From: Candidatus Sumerlaea chitinivorans
Lineage (GTDB): Bacteria > Sumerlaeota > Sumerlaeia > Sumerlaeales > Sumerlaeaceae
Direction of reading: 5' to 3'
Assembly (NCBI GenBank): GCA_003290465.1
Contig: CP030759.1
Coordinates: 660,672 to 724,671, forward strand
Length of the DNA stretch: 64,000 nt
Shown: positions 43,876-52,517 of the stretch, piece after piece
Position numbering within the stretch: position 1 is the first letter of the stretch
Layout: every line of letters starts with the position of its first letter
Position numbers and translations under genes: made by a program
The notes under the pieces: model-generated
The model's input: the letters and a program-made list of their open reading frames with translations, nothing else
Told to the model about the DNA's origin: nothing
The model's database searches: none

Positions 43876-44505
43876 ATGAAGAAGAGTTTCCTACTTGCGC
43901 TTCTGATTGGGGCTGGGCTTGTCGGTGCCGCCCCCCATGCTCAGGCGAAGCCCTATGCAATCTTCCATACGTCCAAGGGCGACTTCATTGTTGAACTTCT
44001 TCCGGAGAAAGCTCCGAAGACCGTCGAGAATTTCATTGGTTTAGCCACCGGACGCAAGACGTGGAAGCATCCAGCTACGAACGAAGTCATGACCAGCAAG
44101 CCGCTCTACAATGGCACGGTGTTCCATCGCACGATTCCGAAATTTATGATTCAAGGTGGCGACCCGCTGGGGAATGGCACGGGCACTCCCGGCTACGAAT
44201 TCGAGGATGAGTTCAGTGACCTGAAGTTCGACGCCCCCGGTTATCTTGCGATGGCCAACCGCGGGCCAAACACGAATGGCAGTCAGTTCTTTATCACAGT
44301 TGCCCCGACTCCACACCTGAATAACCGTCACACCATTTTTGGCAAGGTGGTGTCGGGCATGGATGTCGTGGTGGCGATCTCCGAGCTGCCAAGCGAACCC
44401 GGCACAGGCCGAGCCCTGAATCCGGTCAAACTCAACAGCGTCGAGATCGTCGACTCGTTGCCCTCCCCAAAACCAGCTGCTTCGGACGCGGCAACGACGA
44501 AGTAG
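43876..44505 (+). CDS. Exported cyclophilin-type peptidyl-prolyl isomerase
   Basis: This 209-residue protein has a signal peptide (about 1-24, GAAPHAQA-KP) and a cyclophilin domain. It shows IFHTSKGDFIVELLPEKAP, TVENFIGLATG, NGTVFHRTIPKFMIQGGDP (the active-site FHR and QGGD), YLAMANRGPNTNGSQFFIT and LNNRHTIFGKVVSGMDVV. It accelerates prolyl isomerisation in the periplasm. GAGGTG lies before ATG 43876. The TTG at 43861 is a less likely start. It follows the DnaE-like gene by 39 bases. Confidence 0.93.
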   Translation: MKKSFLLALLIGAGLVGAAPHAQAKPYAIFHTSKGDFIVELLPEKAPKTVENFIGLATGRKTWKHPATNEVMTSKPLYNGTVFHRTIPKFMIQGGDPLGNGTGTPGYEFEDEFSDLKFDAPGYLAMANRGPNTNGSQFFITVAPTPHLNNRHTIFGKVVSGMDVVVAISELPSEPGTGRALNPVKLNSVEIVDSLPSPKPAASDAATTK

Positions 44506-44598
44506 GTGCGACCGTTGCGACTCCGAATGAAACCCCCAACTTGGCGTGTATTCGTAAGCAAAGAATCGTCCTCTTATCTGTGAAGGAGTCCAAGGCCT

Positions 44599-44826
44599 AT
44601 GCCAATTTACGAATACGTCTGCGACAAGTGTCAGAAAGAGTTCTCCGAGCTTGTATACTCCGAAGTGGATCTGCAAGCGGTGGCTTGTCCGGCTTGTGGG
44701 TCAAAGGAGTTCCACAAGCTTATGTCCACCAGTGCTGTCGGAGTTGCCCAAGCTAAGTCGAGCAGCTCAAGCAGTGCACCCAGCGGCGGTTCCTGCTGCG
44801 GCGGCAGCTGCGCGTGCGGCTTCTAA
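44599..44826 (+). CDS. FmdB-family zinc ribbon protein
   Basis: This 75-residue protein begins MPIYEYVCDKCQKEFSEL. It has paired CxxC motifs (C8, C11 and C30, C33) in the FmdB zinc ribbon, followed by a Ser-rich linker and a cysteine-rich tail GGSCCGGSCACGF. FmdB proteins are small regulators or metal-site proteins of poorly known role. A GAAGGAG ribosome site precedes the ATG. It heads a two-gene unit with the next small protein. Confidence 0.9.
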   Translation: MPIYEYVCDKCQKEFSELVYSEVDLQAVACPACGSKEFHKLMSTSAVGVAQAKSSSSSSAPSGGSCCGGSCACGF

Positions 44827-44844
44827 AACTCAGTGAGGAAGATC

Positions 44845-45027
44845 ATGCGACCCAAAGGAAGACTCCGCATTACCGACCCAGAAAAAATGCCAGTCATCAC
44901 GACCGGCATCCACATGAGCGCGAAAGATAGACCGCCGCTCAAAGAGGAGCTCACTGGCGGCAACCAGCCTGCCGACGAAAGTGGCGTAGCTGAGTTGGTG
45001 TGCAAGTTTATTGAGCAATCTAAGTAG
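44845..45027 (+). CDS. Hypothetical small protein (about 60 residues)
   Basis: This small open frame follows FmdB by 18 bases and ends 3 bases before a strong terminator, a position typical of a real second gene. It reads MRPKGRLRITDPEKMPVIT, then TGIHMSAKDRPPLKEE, and ends ELVCKFIEQSK. GAGGA lies 4 bases before ATG 44845. A GTG at 44833 would lengthen it by 4 residues. I do not recognise a family. Confidence 0.6.
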   Translation: MRPKGRLRITDPEKMPVITTGIHMSAKDRPPLKEELTGGNQPADESGVAELVCKFIEQSK

Positions 45028-45030
45028 CCT

Positions 45031-45077
45031 CGGGCTGGACGCGCACACACTCTTCAAGCGCGCCCAGCCCGTTTTTT
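45031..45077 (+). terminator. Rho-independent terminator after the FmdB unit
   Basis: The stem is cgggctgg (45031-45038) with ccagcccg (45064-45071), extended inside by a further five pairs around one mismatch. It is followed by six T. Confidence 0.92.
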
Positions 45078-45281
45078 GTTCTCATTGTGAAAGGCTGCAG
45101 CGATCTGCCTGAGGGCGTTTTTCCGCACACGCTTCCCGGCGAGACACGCCGAATCCTCCCGCACTGCAAAAGCCCTCCGCCCCCTGTGTTTACACCTTCA
45201 CGTGACTTGGTCGCTGCCGGGGGTGATACGAAAGCCGGAGCCCACCCAAAACCACCACGCGTGGCCGCTACCGGCGGTTTG

Positions 45282-46889
45282 CTACCGCTTGGGCTCGTAA
45301 AACATCAGCCGCGTGTTCAGCGTACGTAACTCATCCTGCCGAACGGGAATGTAGTTTCGATCCAGCGCCTCGCGAATTTCCGGAATTCGGCCTGTCTGGT
45401 CGAGGTCCAGCACCACAAATGCAATTTTCTTTTCGTTGAGCAGCCGAGCGATCCGTTCCACGGTTTCCACGCCTCGCCCTCGGATGCCGTCGAGCTTTTC
45501 GTTGTGGTACTTCAGCGACCACAGGAAGATTTCCGAGTAATCCTCGGCAATCCGACGTTGCGCAAGGAACGCATAGTAGGGCGGACTCAACACCAACCCA
45601 TCTTCCGGCACGCGCCGCCGGATTTGATTCACCACCTGTTCGGTTGTGTGAGCGTCGAGTTCATACGAGCGCTGAGCAAGCGTGGCCCGAATGAACCCGA
45701 TCGGCGCAGCGAGTGTGACGAGCCCCAGCCCCAAGAATAGGACCCACCGACTTAGCGGTGTCGTGTCGAGAAAAAGTTCGCGCCACTTTATCCCCTGCAC
45801 CGGCGGGATCACGTGCGCAACTGCCATTGCGGCAAACGCCGCCACGTACGGCTCCCCAAGACAAAAAATGTAGTCCATCGTCCCGCCTTTCGATACGTAG
45901 ACAATGGAGCACATCGAGAAGATCGCCCACCACACGGCGAACTCCGCGATGGGCGGCAGGGATTGTTTCGTCCGCAGCGCAAGGCCAAGCCCGACTAAAG
46001 CCAGAAGGATAAACCCACCCTCCAGCCGCAGCACATCCATGCCTTCCCGCTGGATTTTCCCCAATGCATAGGTAAACACATTTTCTCCCGGCGGCAGCAG
46101 CTCTCGCCTCGGAAAAGATCCAACTTGATTGAAGATGACGTTCTCGAGGTATGCCCCCGTGCGCCATTCCATCACGCCGACGACGCCCAGCACAAGCACC
46201 ACAAACGGCACCACGTAGAACCATGCCACCCGCTTCCGCCGCACAAGAAGATACCCCGCGGCAAACAAAGCGTAGGGGGCCGCCGTCATATTTGTGAGCG
46301 TCGCAAAGCCCGCGCATAGGCCAGCACCCACAAGCGCGGTCTTTCCCCCCTGCAGAATGAGCAGGAAGGTGAGCAGGAGCCAGACGATTTCCTGATGCTC
46401 ACTTTGGTAGCCCAGCGACCACCAAAACCCAATTGGGAGCGCAAGATAGATGATCCCAGCCCCAACCCCCACCCAAGGTTTCATGGAAGGCGAGATCCCC
46501 CACGCACATCGCCGGGCCGCCGCCGCCACAAGCCACGCCGTGAGCAGGTGAACCGTCAATGAGAAGATGCGGAAACCATAGAGCATGGGGACGCCCAAGG
46601 CACGCGCGCATTTTGCCAAAGCCGTCCCCACCAGAAGGTGCATCGGAGGTTGCGGCGCCAGCAGCTCCTTGTAAAGCACCGCCCCCTCGCTCATCCGCCA
46701 CGACAGGTACATGTAGTTGCCATCGCCGAAGTCGATGTAGCCCGTATCCCAGTGAGAGGCAACAAGTGCTGCGTACAGTAAGCTGACAATCGCCAGAACA
46801 AGCGTGGGGTAGGCGAACCTGGCTCGTTCTCCGCCCTCCACCTCAAGCTGCGCTTGTTCGATGTGTTGAGATTCTGTCGCCCCGTTCAT
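45282..46889 (-). CDS. GT39-type GT-C membrane glycosyltransferase
   Basis: This 535-residue protein has about 11 membrane segments. The first periplasmic loop carries the GT-C signature in YIDFGDGNYMYLSWRM (Asp in DFGDG) and EGAVLYKELLAPQPPMHLLV, typical of the GT39/PMT and ArnT group that uses polyprenyl-phosphate sugars. The C-terminal soluble part (about 425-535) follows the last membrane segment. It probably transfers a sugar to a surface glycan or protein. The start codon at 46889 lies 13 bases after the stop of the polysaccharide deacetylase gene, so both are one unit. Confidence 0.87.
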   Translation of the reverse strand: MNGATESQHIEQAQLEVEGGERARFAYPTLVLAIVSLLYAALVASHWDTGYIDFGDGNYMYLSWRMSEGAVLYKELLAPQPPMHLLVGTALAKCARALGVPMLYGFRIFSLTVHLLTAWLVAAAARRCAWGISPSMKPWVGVGAGIIYLALPIGFWWSLGYQSEHQEIVWLLLTFLLILQGGKTALVGAGLCAGFATLTNMTAAPYALFAAGYLLVRRKRVAWFYVVPFVVLVLGVVGVMEWRTGAYLENVIFNQVGSFPRRELLPPGENVFTYALGKIQREGMDVLRLEGGFILLALVGLGLALRTKQSLPPIAEFAVWWAIFSMCSIVYVSKGGTMDYIFCLGEPYVAAFAAMAVAHVIPPVQGIKWRELFLDTTPLSRWVLFLGLGLVTLAAPIGFIRATLAQRSYELDAHTTEQVVNQIRRRVPEDGLVLSPPYYAFLAQRRIAEDYSEIFLWSLKYHNEKLDGIRGRGVETVERIARLLNEKKIAFVVLDLDQTGRIPEIREALDRNYIPVRQDELRTLNTRLMFYEPKR

Positions 46890-46902
46890 CCTTGGATGCC
46901 CC

Positions 46903-48393
46903 TCAACCGACGTTCACAAGTCGCAGCTCGTAAGCCTCGCACAGTCGCGCAGCTGTCTCGAACCGTACGCTCCCGGCCGACGCGAACACAAAATACTCAA
47001 ACGTGTCCCAATAACCCGGGAACATCCGTTTGTCGTTGAGCGTGTTGTGCCACAGCAGGACGAAGGCGCCGCCTCGAGTCGCGCTTGCCGCGAGCAGTTT
47101 GGCCAATCGCTCGAGAGCAAGCTGTGAGGGAATGTTTTCGTACACCGCCAACGTCATATCCATGACCACAAGCGGCAACTCCACCATCGGCACTTCCTGG
47201 CGTTTCTCCAAATCGAAGGGGCGGAAGCAGCCCGACCAGCCGCAGCGAAAACCCGCACGGTCCGCGAACCCAAGTGACGCGTCGTAGCGCAGACCGGCTT
47301 GGGCAAGCGCATACCACGTCTCCGGCAGGGCAATGCGCAGGTAGTGTTGCCGCGCACCCACCAGTTCTTGGCCCGACGCTTCCGCAAGCGCGCGCGCCTC
47401 CTGCGCGATCAGCTCCGGCGAACGAAATGTTTCATACGACGGATGGAGTCCCAGTTCGTCGCCGTTTGCGCTGATGCGCATGAATAGCTCACGTATCGGC
47501 TGATCCTCGAGCCGATAGTCGCAATCCAAGGGAGCCGATCCGCCGCCCATCAGATAAAACGTCGAAGGCGCCCCCAAGCGTTCCTTAAGGGCAAAGAGAT
47601 CGTCGAAACTATCGTAGGGATCGCGTCGCAGCCCAGCCAGCACGAGGCTTGCCATTCGAATTTCACTCGTTGCCTCCCGAGCGTTGCCTCGCATCATTGC
47701 TCCCACCGTGCGCCGGAGCCCCGAAAGGCCACGATACTTGCGCAAAACGTCCACGTCGTGCGTCAGCACAAACGTCGGGACCTGCTCGGTCTCAGGCCCG
47801 GCTGGAGCTCGGCCAATTCCTCCAAGGATCATCTCCTCGATCCGCTCGAACCAGCGGTTGACCAAGGGCTCTTCGTAGAACTCTGGGCCGAGGATCGAAT
47901 GGGCACACAGAAAGCGACCATGGGCATCCGGCGTCGAGACCACGTATTCTTCGTAACGGCTCAAAAACCAAAATGCCGCAGCCACCAGATCCAAAGAAAG
48001 TTTGAGCGTGCCGGCTTCGCCCCGTTCTACGTATTTGCGAAACCCATCACGGTTTGCTGCCTCCAGCAGGGCAGCGGGAGCCTCAGGGAGGTCTGGAAGG
48101 ACGAGAAAGTTCGGTCCAAAGAAGCGACTCCGCTCAACCCACACGGTCAATTTCGGCCGCGGCTGGGCCGGCGTCGGCGCTTTCGCCTGCGAGATGTCTT
48201 CTTCCGTGGCGTACAGGACCTCCACGACCGGAGGGTCGCCGGCCCGAAGCGCCTGAGTCCTTTCGGAGAAGTCCGCAATCTGCAGCGGCCAGCCAATCCA
48301 TCGCGCAAAGGTCCGCATGACGTAATCCGCGCACGGCGCAAACTCATCCGCCGCACGCACGAACAGGATCTGAATTGCCTCGCTCACGCTCAC
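46903..48393 (-). CDS. Polysaccharide deacetylase family protein with DUF7033-like N-terminus
   Basis: This 496-residue protein has an N-terminal half (1-200) resembling the DUF7033 domain: LSLDLVAAAFWFLSRYEEY, FEYFVF-type strands and a PLVNRWFE linker. The C-terminal half is a NodB-like deacetylase fold with THDVD (211-215), GLHPSYE (His 317) and LLWHNTLND near the end. These would carry the metal-binding Asp and His residues. This architecture is common in exopolysaccharide clusters and in unstudied phyla. It precedes a GT-C gene by 13 bases. It probably deacetylates a surface glycan, but the substrate is unknown. Confidence 0.87.
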   Translation of the reverse strand: MSVSEAIQILFVRAADEFAPCADYVMRTFARWIGWPLQIADFSERTQALRAGDPPVVEVLYATEEDISQAKAPTPAQPRPKLTVWVERSRFFGPNFLVLPDLPEAPAALLEAANRDGFRKYVERGEAGTLKLSLDLVAAAFWFLSRYEEYVVSTPDAHGRFLCAHSILGPEFYEEPLVNRWFERIEEMILGGIGRAPAGPETEQVPTFVLTHDVDVLRKYRGLSGLRRTVGAMMRGNAREATSEIRMASLVLAGLRRDPYDSFDDLFALKERLGAPSTFYLMGGGSAPLDCDYRLEDQPIRELFMRISANGDELGLHPSYETFRSPELIAQEARALAEASGQELVGARQHYLRIALPETWYALAQAGLRYDASLGFADRAGFRCGWSGCFRPFDLEKRQEVPMVELPLVVMDMTLAVYENIPSQLALERLAKLLAASATRGGAFVLLWHNTLNDKRMFPGYWDTFEYFVFASAGSVRFETAARLCEAYELRLVNVG

Positions 48394-48562
48394 TCAGCGA
48401 CTCCACCAAAATCTCTGCACCCTTGCGCGCCATTTGCCGGCAACCCATCCCTCGACGTCAAGCGTTGCCTGACGGGGTGGCCCCACAAAACGGATTTTGC
48501 GACTGCCCACCCCAAAGAACCCTCAAGCACGCCTCTACGAGCACGATTCACGCCCAGAGGGT

Positions 48563-49357
48563 TTATTGCGCGCGCCCAGCGGATTCGCGTAGCTTCTCCA
48601 TGAGTTCAAGCAACTGCTCGGTCTGCTGAGTTTCCGTGGCGTGACGGAGCGCCGATGCAACTTCGCGAAAAACCTTGCGGCTGGCATCGTCGTAGGGCGC
48701 CTGCGGATCGTCGGCAGCACCGGTCAACCGCGCTGCGACGTCCTCCGCAGCGTCCATATTGGCAAATTCGCAAATGGACTCCAAGACTGGGACGAGGGCC
48801 GCCCCTGCCTGCGACTTCTTTTCCCGAACCGACTGTAGCGCCGTATCCAAGGCATCTTTTGTTTCCGTCGCGTTGGGTTCCTGAAACTCGAGCGTCACCA
48901 CGTTGCGTGCGTATGGCTCCTCCTCCTCCCAAGTGTACAATGTGATTTTCAGTGGCGCCGTGAAGCGTGATGGAAGCTGCGCGTAGAGGCTCTGATCACC
49001 TAAGGCACGCCGCAGCGGCACCGTGGTGCCGCCCCCCATATCCACGTATCCGCGGACAACTGTGGCAGGCGGGAAGTCTGCTATCGTCTGGAGCCGGACC
49101 GTGAGGCGGCCGTCCGCGTTCACCTCTACCGTAGCGGGGAAGCGCCCCAACTGCGTTCGGCCCTGCGTCTCCCAAAGTTCAAGGCGCTGGCTTTGAGTTG
49201 TTTGCTCGACGTGGGCCGAGGCGACACGCAGCGAACGCGGCTGTTCCTGTGTCGGACGTTCCTGCCCGGGGCCGCACCCCGCAAGTCCAAGCCCCGCCAG
49301 CAAAATTGTAAATTGATAAAAACCTTTAACAAACTTCTGCCAACGCATGGATCCCAT
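48563..49357 (-). CDS. Hypothetical lipoprotein
   Basis: This 264-residue protein has a clear lipobox LGLAGC (Cys 28) after a hydrophobic signal. The mature part has a beta-rich stretch (about 60-150: ATVEVNADGRLTVRL, VVRGYVDMGGGTTVPLR, ITLYTWEEEEPYARN) and a helical C-terminus (about 155-264) with several EE/AL runs. No family is recognised. I place the start at ATG 49357 (ATG 49348 is also possible), because the longer frame to 49513 crosses the region upstream of the strongly expressed gene on the other strand. It is likely anchored to the outer membrane or inner-membrane periplasmic face. Confidence 0.72.
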   Translation of the reverse strand: MGSMRWQKFVKGFYQFTILLAGLGLAGCGPGQERPTQEQPRSLRVASAHVEQTTQSQRLELWETQGRTQLGRFPATVEVNADGRLTVRLQTIADFPPATVVRGYVDMGGGTTVPLRRALGDQSLYAQLPSRFTAPLKITLYTWEEEEPYARNVVTLEFQEPNATETKDALDTALQSVREKKSQAGAALVPVLESICEFANMDAAEDVAARLTGAADDPQAPYDDASRKVFREVASALRHATETQQTEQLLELMEKLRESAGRAQ

Positions 49358-49505
49358 CAGCTCGTCTGTCGTAAACAGTCTCCGTCTCGTTGTCACAGCG
49401 CAGCTTGAGCGTCGGCGGCGGCGCCACGCAAGATAAAAGCGCGTGCGGAGCGACGGAACGCTTTCAAACGTTCCAACAAAAAACGCATGCCCGTTCCTTT
49501 TTTGC

Positions 49506-49534
49506 TTGAACACCGTGAGAGTTCTGACATAGAA
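49506..49534 (+). promoter_or_regulatory. Possible sigma-70 promoter for secreted protein gene
   Basis: TTGAAC (49506-49511) is followed after 17 bases by ATAGAA (49529-49534), weakly matching -35 and -10. The downstream gene has a perfect GGAGG ribosome site, so a promoter near here is expected, but the match is modest. Confidence 0.3.
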
Positions 49535-49592
49535 ATGGCCCTGTAATGGCGAAAGCCAAATTAAACATCAAAATAACAAGGAGGACTGCACA

Positions 49593-50606
49593 ATGCGCAA
49601 GTTCTTGATTGCAGCTGTCGCGATGATCGCGGCAGCAAGCTACGCCGACACAACGGCGACCTACGTCGGGAAAATTACGCTCCCTGCGGCGTACAATACC
49701 GGTTTTGCTGCGACCATTGATTTTTACAACGCCGATCAATCCTTGGTCGTTGGGTTGTTCAATGCCCGCAAAGTCGTAAAGGTCACGGATCCTCTGGGCA
49801 CTCCCGGCGTCACGGAGCTGGCCGACTTGAGCACGGACTGGCCGTGGGGCTCTGGTCGTGGTATTTCCGGCATTAACATTGACCAAGCGACCGGCAACAT
49901 CTTTGGCGGCGGCGACCCGGGCGTGAACGGTGGCGCGTTCATTCTCTCGCCAACCGGCACGAAGCTTCTCATTGGCAACCCGGCGAACCGTATGACCTCG
50001 CTGGCGAAGTTCAACGATGCGGGCACGACCGCGGTCGGAACGTACGTTCTCTCGTCGTCCATCCGTACGTATGACGTTACGCAGACGTCCATGCCGCAGA
50101 TCTCGGTGACCGCTGTCTTCAGCTCACCGTGGAACGCGAATATCCGCGACGTTGCTGTCAGCAGCGACTACAGCCGCGTTTACTATTCGCGCAATGGTAC
50201 GACCGCTGATGGTTATGCTGTCGTGCAAGACCCGACCCCGGGCGACGGTGACCTGTCCGGCCTGAGTTCAACTGGTATCTATCAGGCTTCCGGAACGAAC
50301 GGCATCGGCGCGATGGGCTTGGGCCTCTGGCAGGTGAGCGGCAAAGAGTATCTGCTGGTGCCCGACGTGACCGCGAAGAAGGTCACGATCATTGATGTGG
50401 ATACGTCCAACCCGTCGGCCAGCCAAGTCGTCCTGCACGTGGGTGACGCCTCGATGCTTTCAACAATCCGCGATGCGTGCGTGGGGAACATCGGCGGCAC
50501 GAATTACCTGTTCGTGACGGACGTTGGCACAGGCGCGAGCGAGGTTGAGATCGAAATCTTCCAACTCAGCGGGTTCGCGAGCGTGGGCGACTGGTCGCTC
50601 TATTGA
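49593..50606 (+). CDS. Secreted beta-rich protein, probably abundant
   Basis: This 337-residue exported protein has a short signal (MRKFLIAAVAMIAAASYA) cleaved near residue 18. The mature part is Gly/Asn/Thr/Asp-rich and composed of repeated strand-turn units (DFYNADQSLVVGLFNARK, GISGINIDQATGNIFGGG, DVAVSSDYSRVYYSRNGT, KKVTIIDVDTSN), as in a beta-propeller. Strong features are AAGGAGGAC just before the ATG, a terminator after the stop and marked preference for C/G-ending codons such as CGT/CGC and AAC. These signs point to high expression. I do not recognise a specific family. A surface layer, matrix or binding protein is possible. Confidence 0.8.
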   Translation: MRKFLIAAVAMIAAASYADTTATYVGKITLPAAYNTGFAATIDFYNADQSLVVGLFNARKVVKVTDPLGTPGVTELADLSTDWPWGSGRGISGINIDQATGNIFGGGDPGVNGGAFILSPTGTKLLIGNPANRMTSLAKFNDAGTTAVGTYVLSSSIRTYDVTQTSMPQISVTAVFSSPWNANIRDVAVSSDYSRVYYSRNGTTADGYAVVQDPTPGDGDLSGLSSTGIYQASGTNGIGAMGLGLWQVSGKEYLLVPDVTAKKVTIIDVDTSNPSASQVVLHVGDASMLSTIRDACVGNIGGTNYLFVTDVGTGASEVEIEIFQLSGFASVGDWSLY

Positions 50607-50642
50607 TCGTCGCGTAAATCCCTGTATAGTTGATTCCATTTT

Positions 50643-50683
50643 CCTCTCCGGTGGGCAAGGCCCCGCCGGAGAGGTTTCTTTTT
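50643..50683 (+). terminator. Rho-independent terminator
   Basis: A 9-bp stem cctctccgg (50643-50651) with ccggagagg (50666-50674) is followed by tttcttttt. It ends the secreted beta-rich gene. Confidence 0.9.
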
Positions 50684-50993
50684 GTCCACCATTTCTTTAG
50701 CCTCTTCGTCCCCCTCCGCGAGGCAAGCCCAGACTCGTTCGTCTTTGGACGTCAGGTGTCGTCATCGAACGCAGGTCTTGACCAAACGATTCTAAAGCGC
50801 CGTAAACGGGTGTGACGCGACATCGTGAGATGGGTAGCCCTTGCTGAGCGTTAGACAGCAAGCGAAACTGAACATGCGTTTTTCCCTGTTGCAGCCACGG
50901 CAAAGGCTTCAAAAAAACGTCCCTACGCTGCTTGCAATGGCGAGCCACACTGAGCTCGATGCAGAGGGATCCGCGGCAGGGCGCCGCTCATTT
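50684..50993. other. Intergenic region of about 310 bases, no gene seen
   Basis: Several short open frames occur here, but none has a ribosome site with a family-like product. I see no RNA gene. The stretch precedes a set of short direct repeats upstream of the next gene. Confidence 0.45.
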
Positions 50994-51090
50994 GCGCCGG
51001 AATTCCCAAAAGTGCACAGGGCACAAAAAGATGCTTGATCCACACCTCGGAATTCCCAAATCTTAAAATCCTCGCGCCGGGATTACCCAG
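50994..51090 (+). promoter_or_regulatory. Three phased direct repeats upstream of 51118 gene (candidate operator)
   Basis: Copies at 50994-51010 (gcgccggaattcccaaa), 51044-51060 (acctcggaattcccaaa) and 51074-51090 (gcgccgggattacccag) start 50 and 30 bases apart, close to whole helical turns. The first two share the 13-mer cggaattcccaaa. The last ends 27 bases before the start codon. Regulatory function is inference. Confidence 0.45.
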
Positions 51091-51117
51091 TTTTTTGGGC
51101 AGAAGGGGATTTCTACA

Positions 51118-52470
51118 ATGCGGAACGAGTGGTTGGGCTTTACTCTACGGAGGGGATGTTTTGTTTTTGGAACGGTCGCCTTGCTTGCGGCAGGGGGGCC
51201 TTCGACGCCAGCTGTGGCGGGGCCGCGAAACGATTTCAGTCGGACGGCACTCGACGTCGCAAATGCCATGCTGCCCCCACAAGAGTTCCAATTTGCAGGG
51301 GTGGGGGGAAGCGCAGAGGGTTCGGAATCGTACGCATTCTACGGTGAACCGTCTCTTGAACACTTCGGAAACGCATTGAACCAAGACGTCTCTAAGTTCG
51401 CTCCCAGTTCCGTGAACGATGTGCGCCTTCAGACGCGCCGGCCATTTCCAGCGGCGGTTCGACGTCTCTTCGAAAACCGACAGCCGGGGGACGAAGCGTT
51501 GCCATGGGATCGCGCGCTGGCCAACGATCCTACCTATGTGATCGTGACGCCCGACGATGATATCACGGCGGTGATCGAGGGTTTAGGGGAAGCTCGGGGA
51601 CCGCAGGACTTACGGGTCATCCTTCTCGATCCCGGCTATTATGAGCAGCACATCCGTTGCCTGCGGGATTGGACGTGGCTGGTCGGGCGCGGTCGCGACA
51701 CAACTGTGATCAGTTTGCCCGTAGATACGGACGCTGCCGTGATGAGCAGGACTTATCCGACGGAAAGTGTTGCGTGGCTTGGTGAACACAGTGGAATTGC
51801 CGACCTGTCCATCCTGAATTTCGGTGGAGCCTCCCGCTTGTCCCACACGATCGCGCTCGACATATTTGGCTACCGCAAGTTGGACAGCGACGGCAGGCTT
51901 CGCGACGACGTGCGTTACCGGACCGACGTTCGCCTAAAGAATGTTCGTCTTGCGTCCTACGGCGGCGACACCATTTTTGCCCGTGGAATGTATCGGGGGG
52001 TTTGGAAGCCGGTTCCCCGATCTTCGCGATTGCTTGTTGAGGATTGCGTCATTGAGGGAAGCTACGACTGCTTTTCCTTTGAGTGCGATGTCGAGTGCTA
52101 TCGAACGACATTTATCTATCGAAACCGTGATGTGCGCGGCTCACGCTTTTTCTGGGGACTCGGCAACGAAATGCGAGATCGGTTCGTGACGTTCAAAGCC
52201 GTGGACTGCGAATTTTTCTTAGAGGTCATGCCCAGCACTGGGATTATGATCACGGGGTCAAATCTTCTGGATAACTCACAGCGCGGTGTCCACTATCAAT
52301 TTGAGAACACTCGCGGATTTTGGCTTTATACAGGGCTTGCCTTCGAGATCTCGGGAAATCCATTTCACAGCGAGTCCGTGGCCAACGACAATATTGGAGT
52401 TGTAACAGCGCGCAAGTCGTTTCTCAGGTCTGGGATCCTGCGCAATGGCACGTGGACTCCCCGACGCTAA
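51118..52470 (+). CDS. Exported protein with pectate-lyase/beta-helix-like fold
   Basis: This 450-residue protein has an N-terminal signal (about 1-35, ending STPAVAGP). From about residue 130 it shows a right-handed beta-helix-like series of short strands: YVIVTPDDDITAVIEGLGEA, VILLDPGYYEQHIR, WLVGRGRDTTVISLP, GIADLSILNFGG, DVRLKNVRLAS, LLVEDCVIEGSYDCFSFEC. This layout resembles pectinesterase or pectate-lyase-like surface proteins. Pectinesterase catalytic motifs are not certain. It probably binds or modifies a carbohydrate outside the cell. AAGGGG lies about 8-10 bases before the ATG. Confidence 0.75.
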   Translation: MRNEWLGFTLRRGCFVFGTVALLAAGGPSTPAVAGPRNDFSRTALDVANAMLPPQEFQFAGVGGSAEGSESYAFYGEPSLEHFGNALNQDVSKFAPSSVNDVRLQTRRPFPAAVRRLFENRQPGDEALPWDRALANDPTYVIVTPDDDITAVIEGLGEARGPQDLRVILLDPGYYEQHIRCLRDWTWLVGRGRDTTVISLPVDTDAAVMSRTYPTESVAWLGEHSGIADLSILNFGGASRLSHTIALDIFGYRKLDSDGRLRDDVRYRTDVRLKNVRLASYGGDTIFARGMYRGVWKPVPRSSRLLVEDCVIEGSYDCFSFECDVECYRTTFIYRNRDVRGSRFFWGLGNEMRDRFVTFKAVDCEFFLEVMPSTGIMITGSNLLDNSQRGVHYQFENTRGFWLYTGLAFEISGNPFHSESVANDNIGVVTARKSFLRSGILRNGTWTPRR

Positions 52471-52517
52471 CCGAAGGGAGCGGAAGCGCTCCTGCCTGAT
52501 GGGTGCGAGCCAGGCCT

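Noticed and set aside
45080-45281. Possible riboswitch between the FmdB unit and the GT-C gene
   Set aside because: I could not find a consistent set of paired stems or a conserved core of a known class. It is also downstream of both flanking genes.
47758-48603. 281-residue open frame antisense to the polysaccharide deacetylase gene
   Set aside because: Composition is Arg/Pro/Ser-rich, as in antisense shadows of GC-rich genes, and the sense frame has clear motifs.
50841-51038. 65-residue open frame in the intergenic region before 51118
   Set aside because: There is no ribosome site, signal peptide or recognisable pattern.
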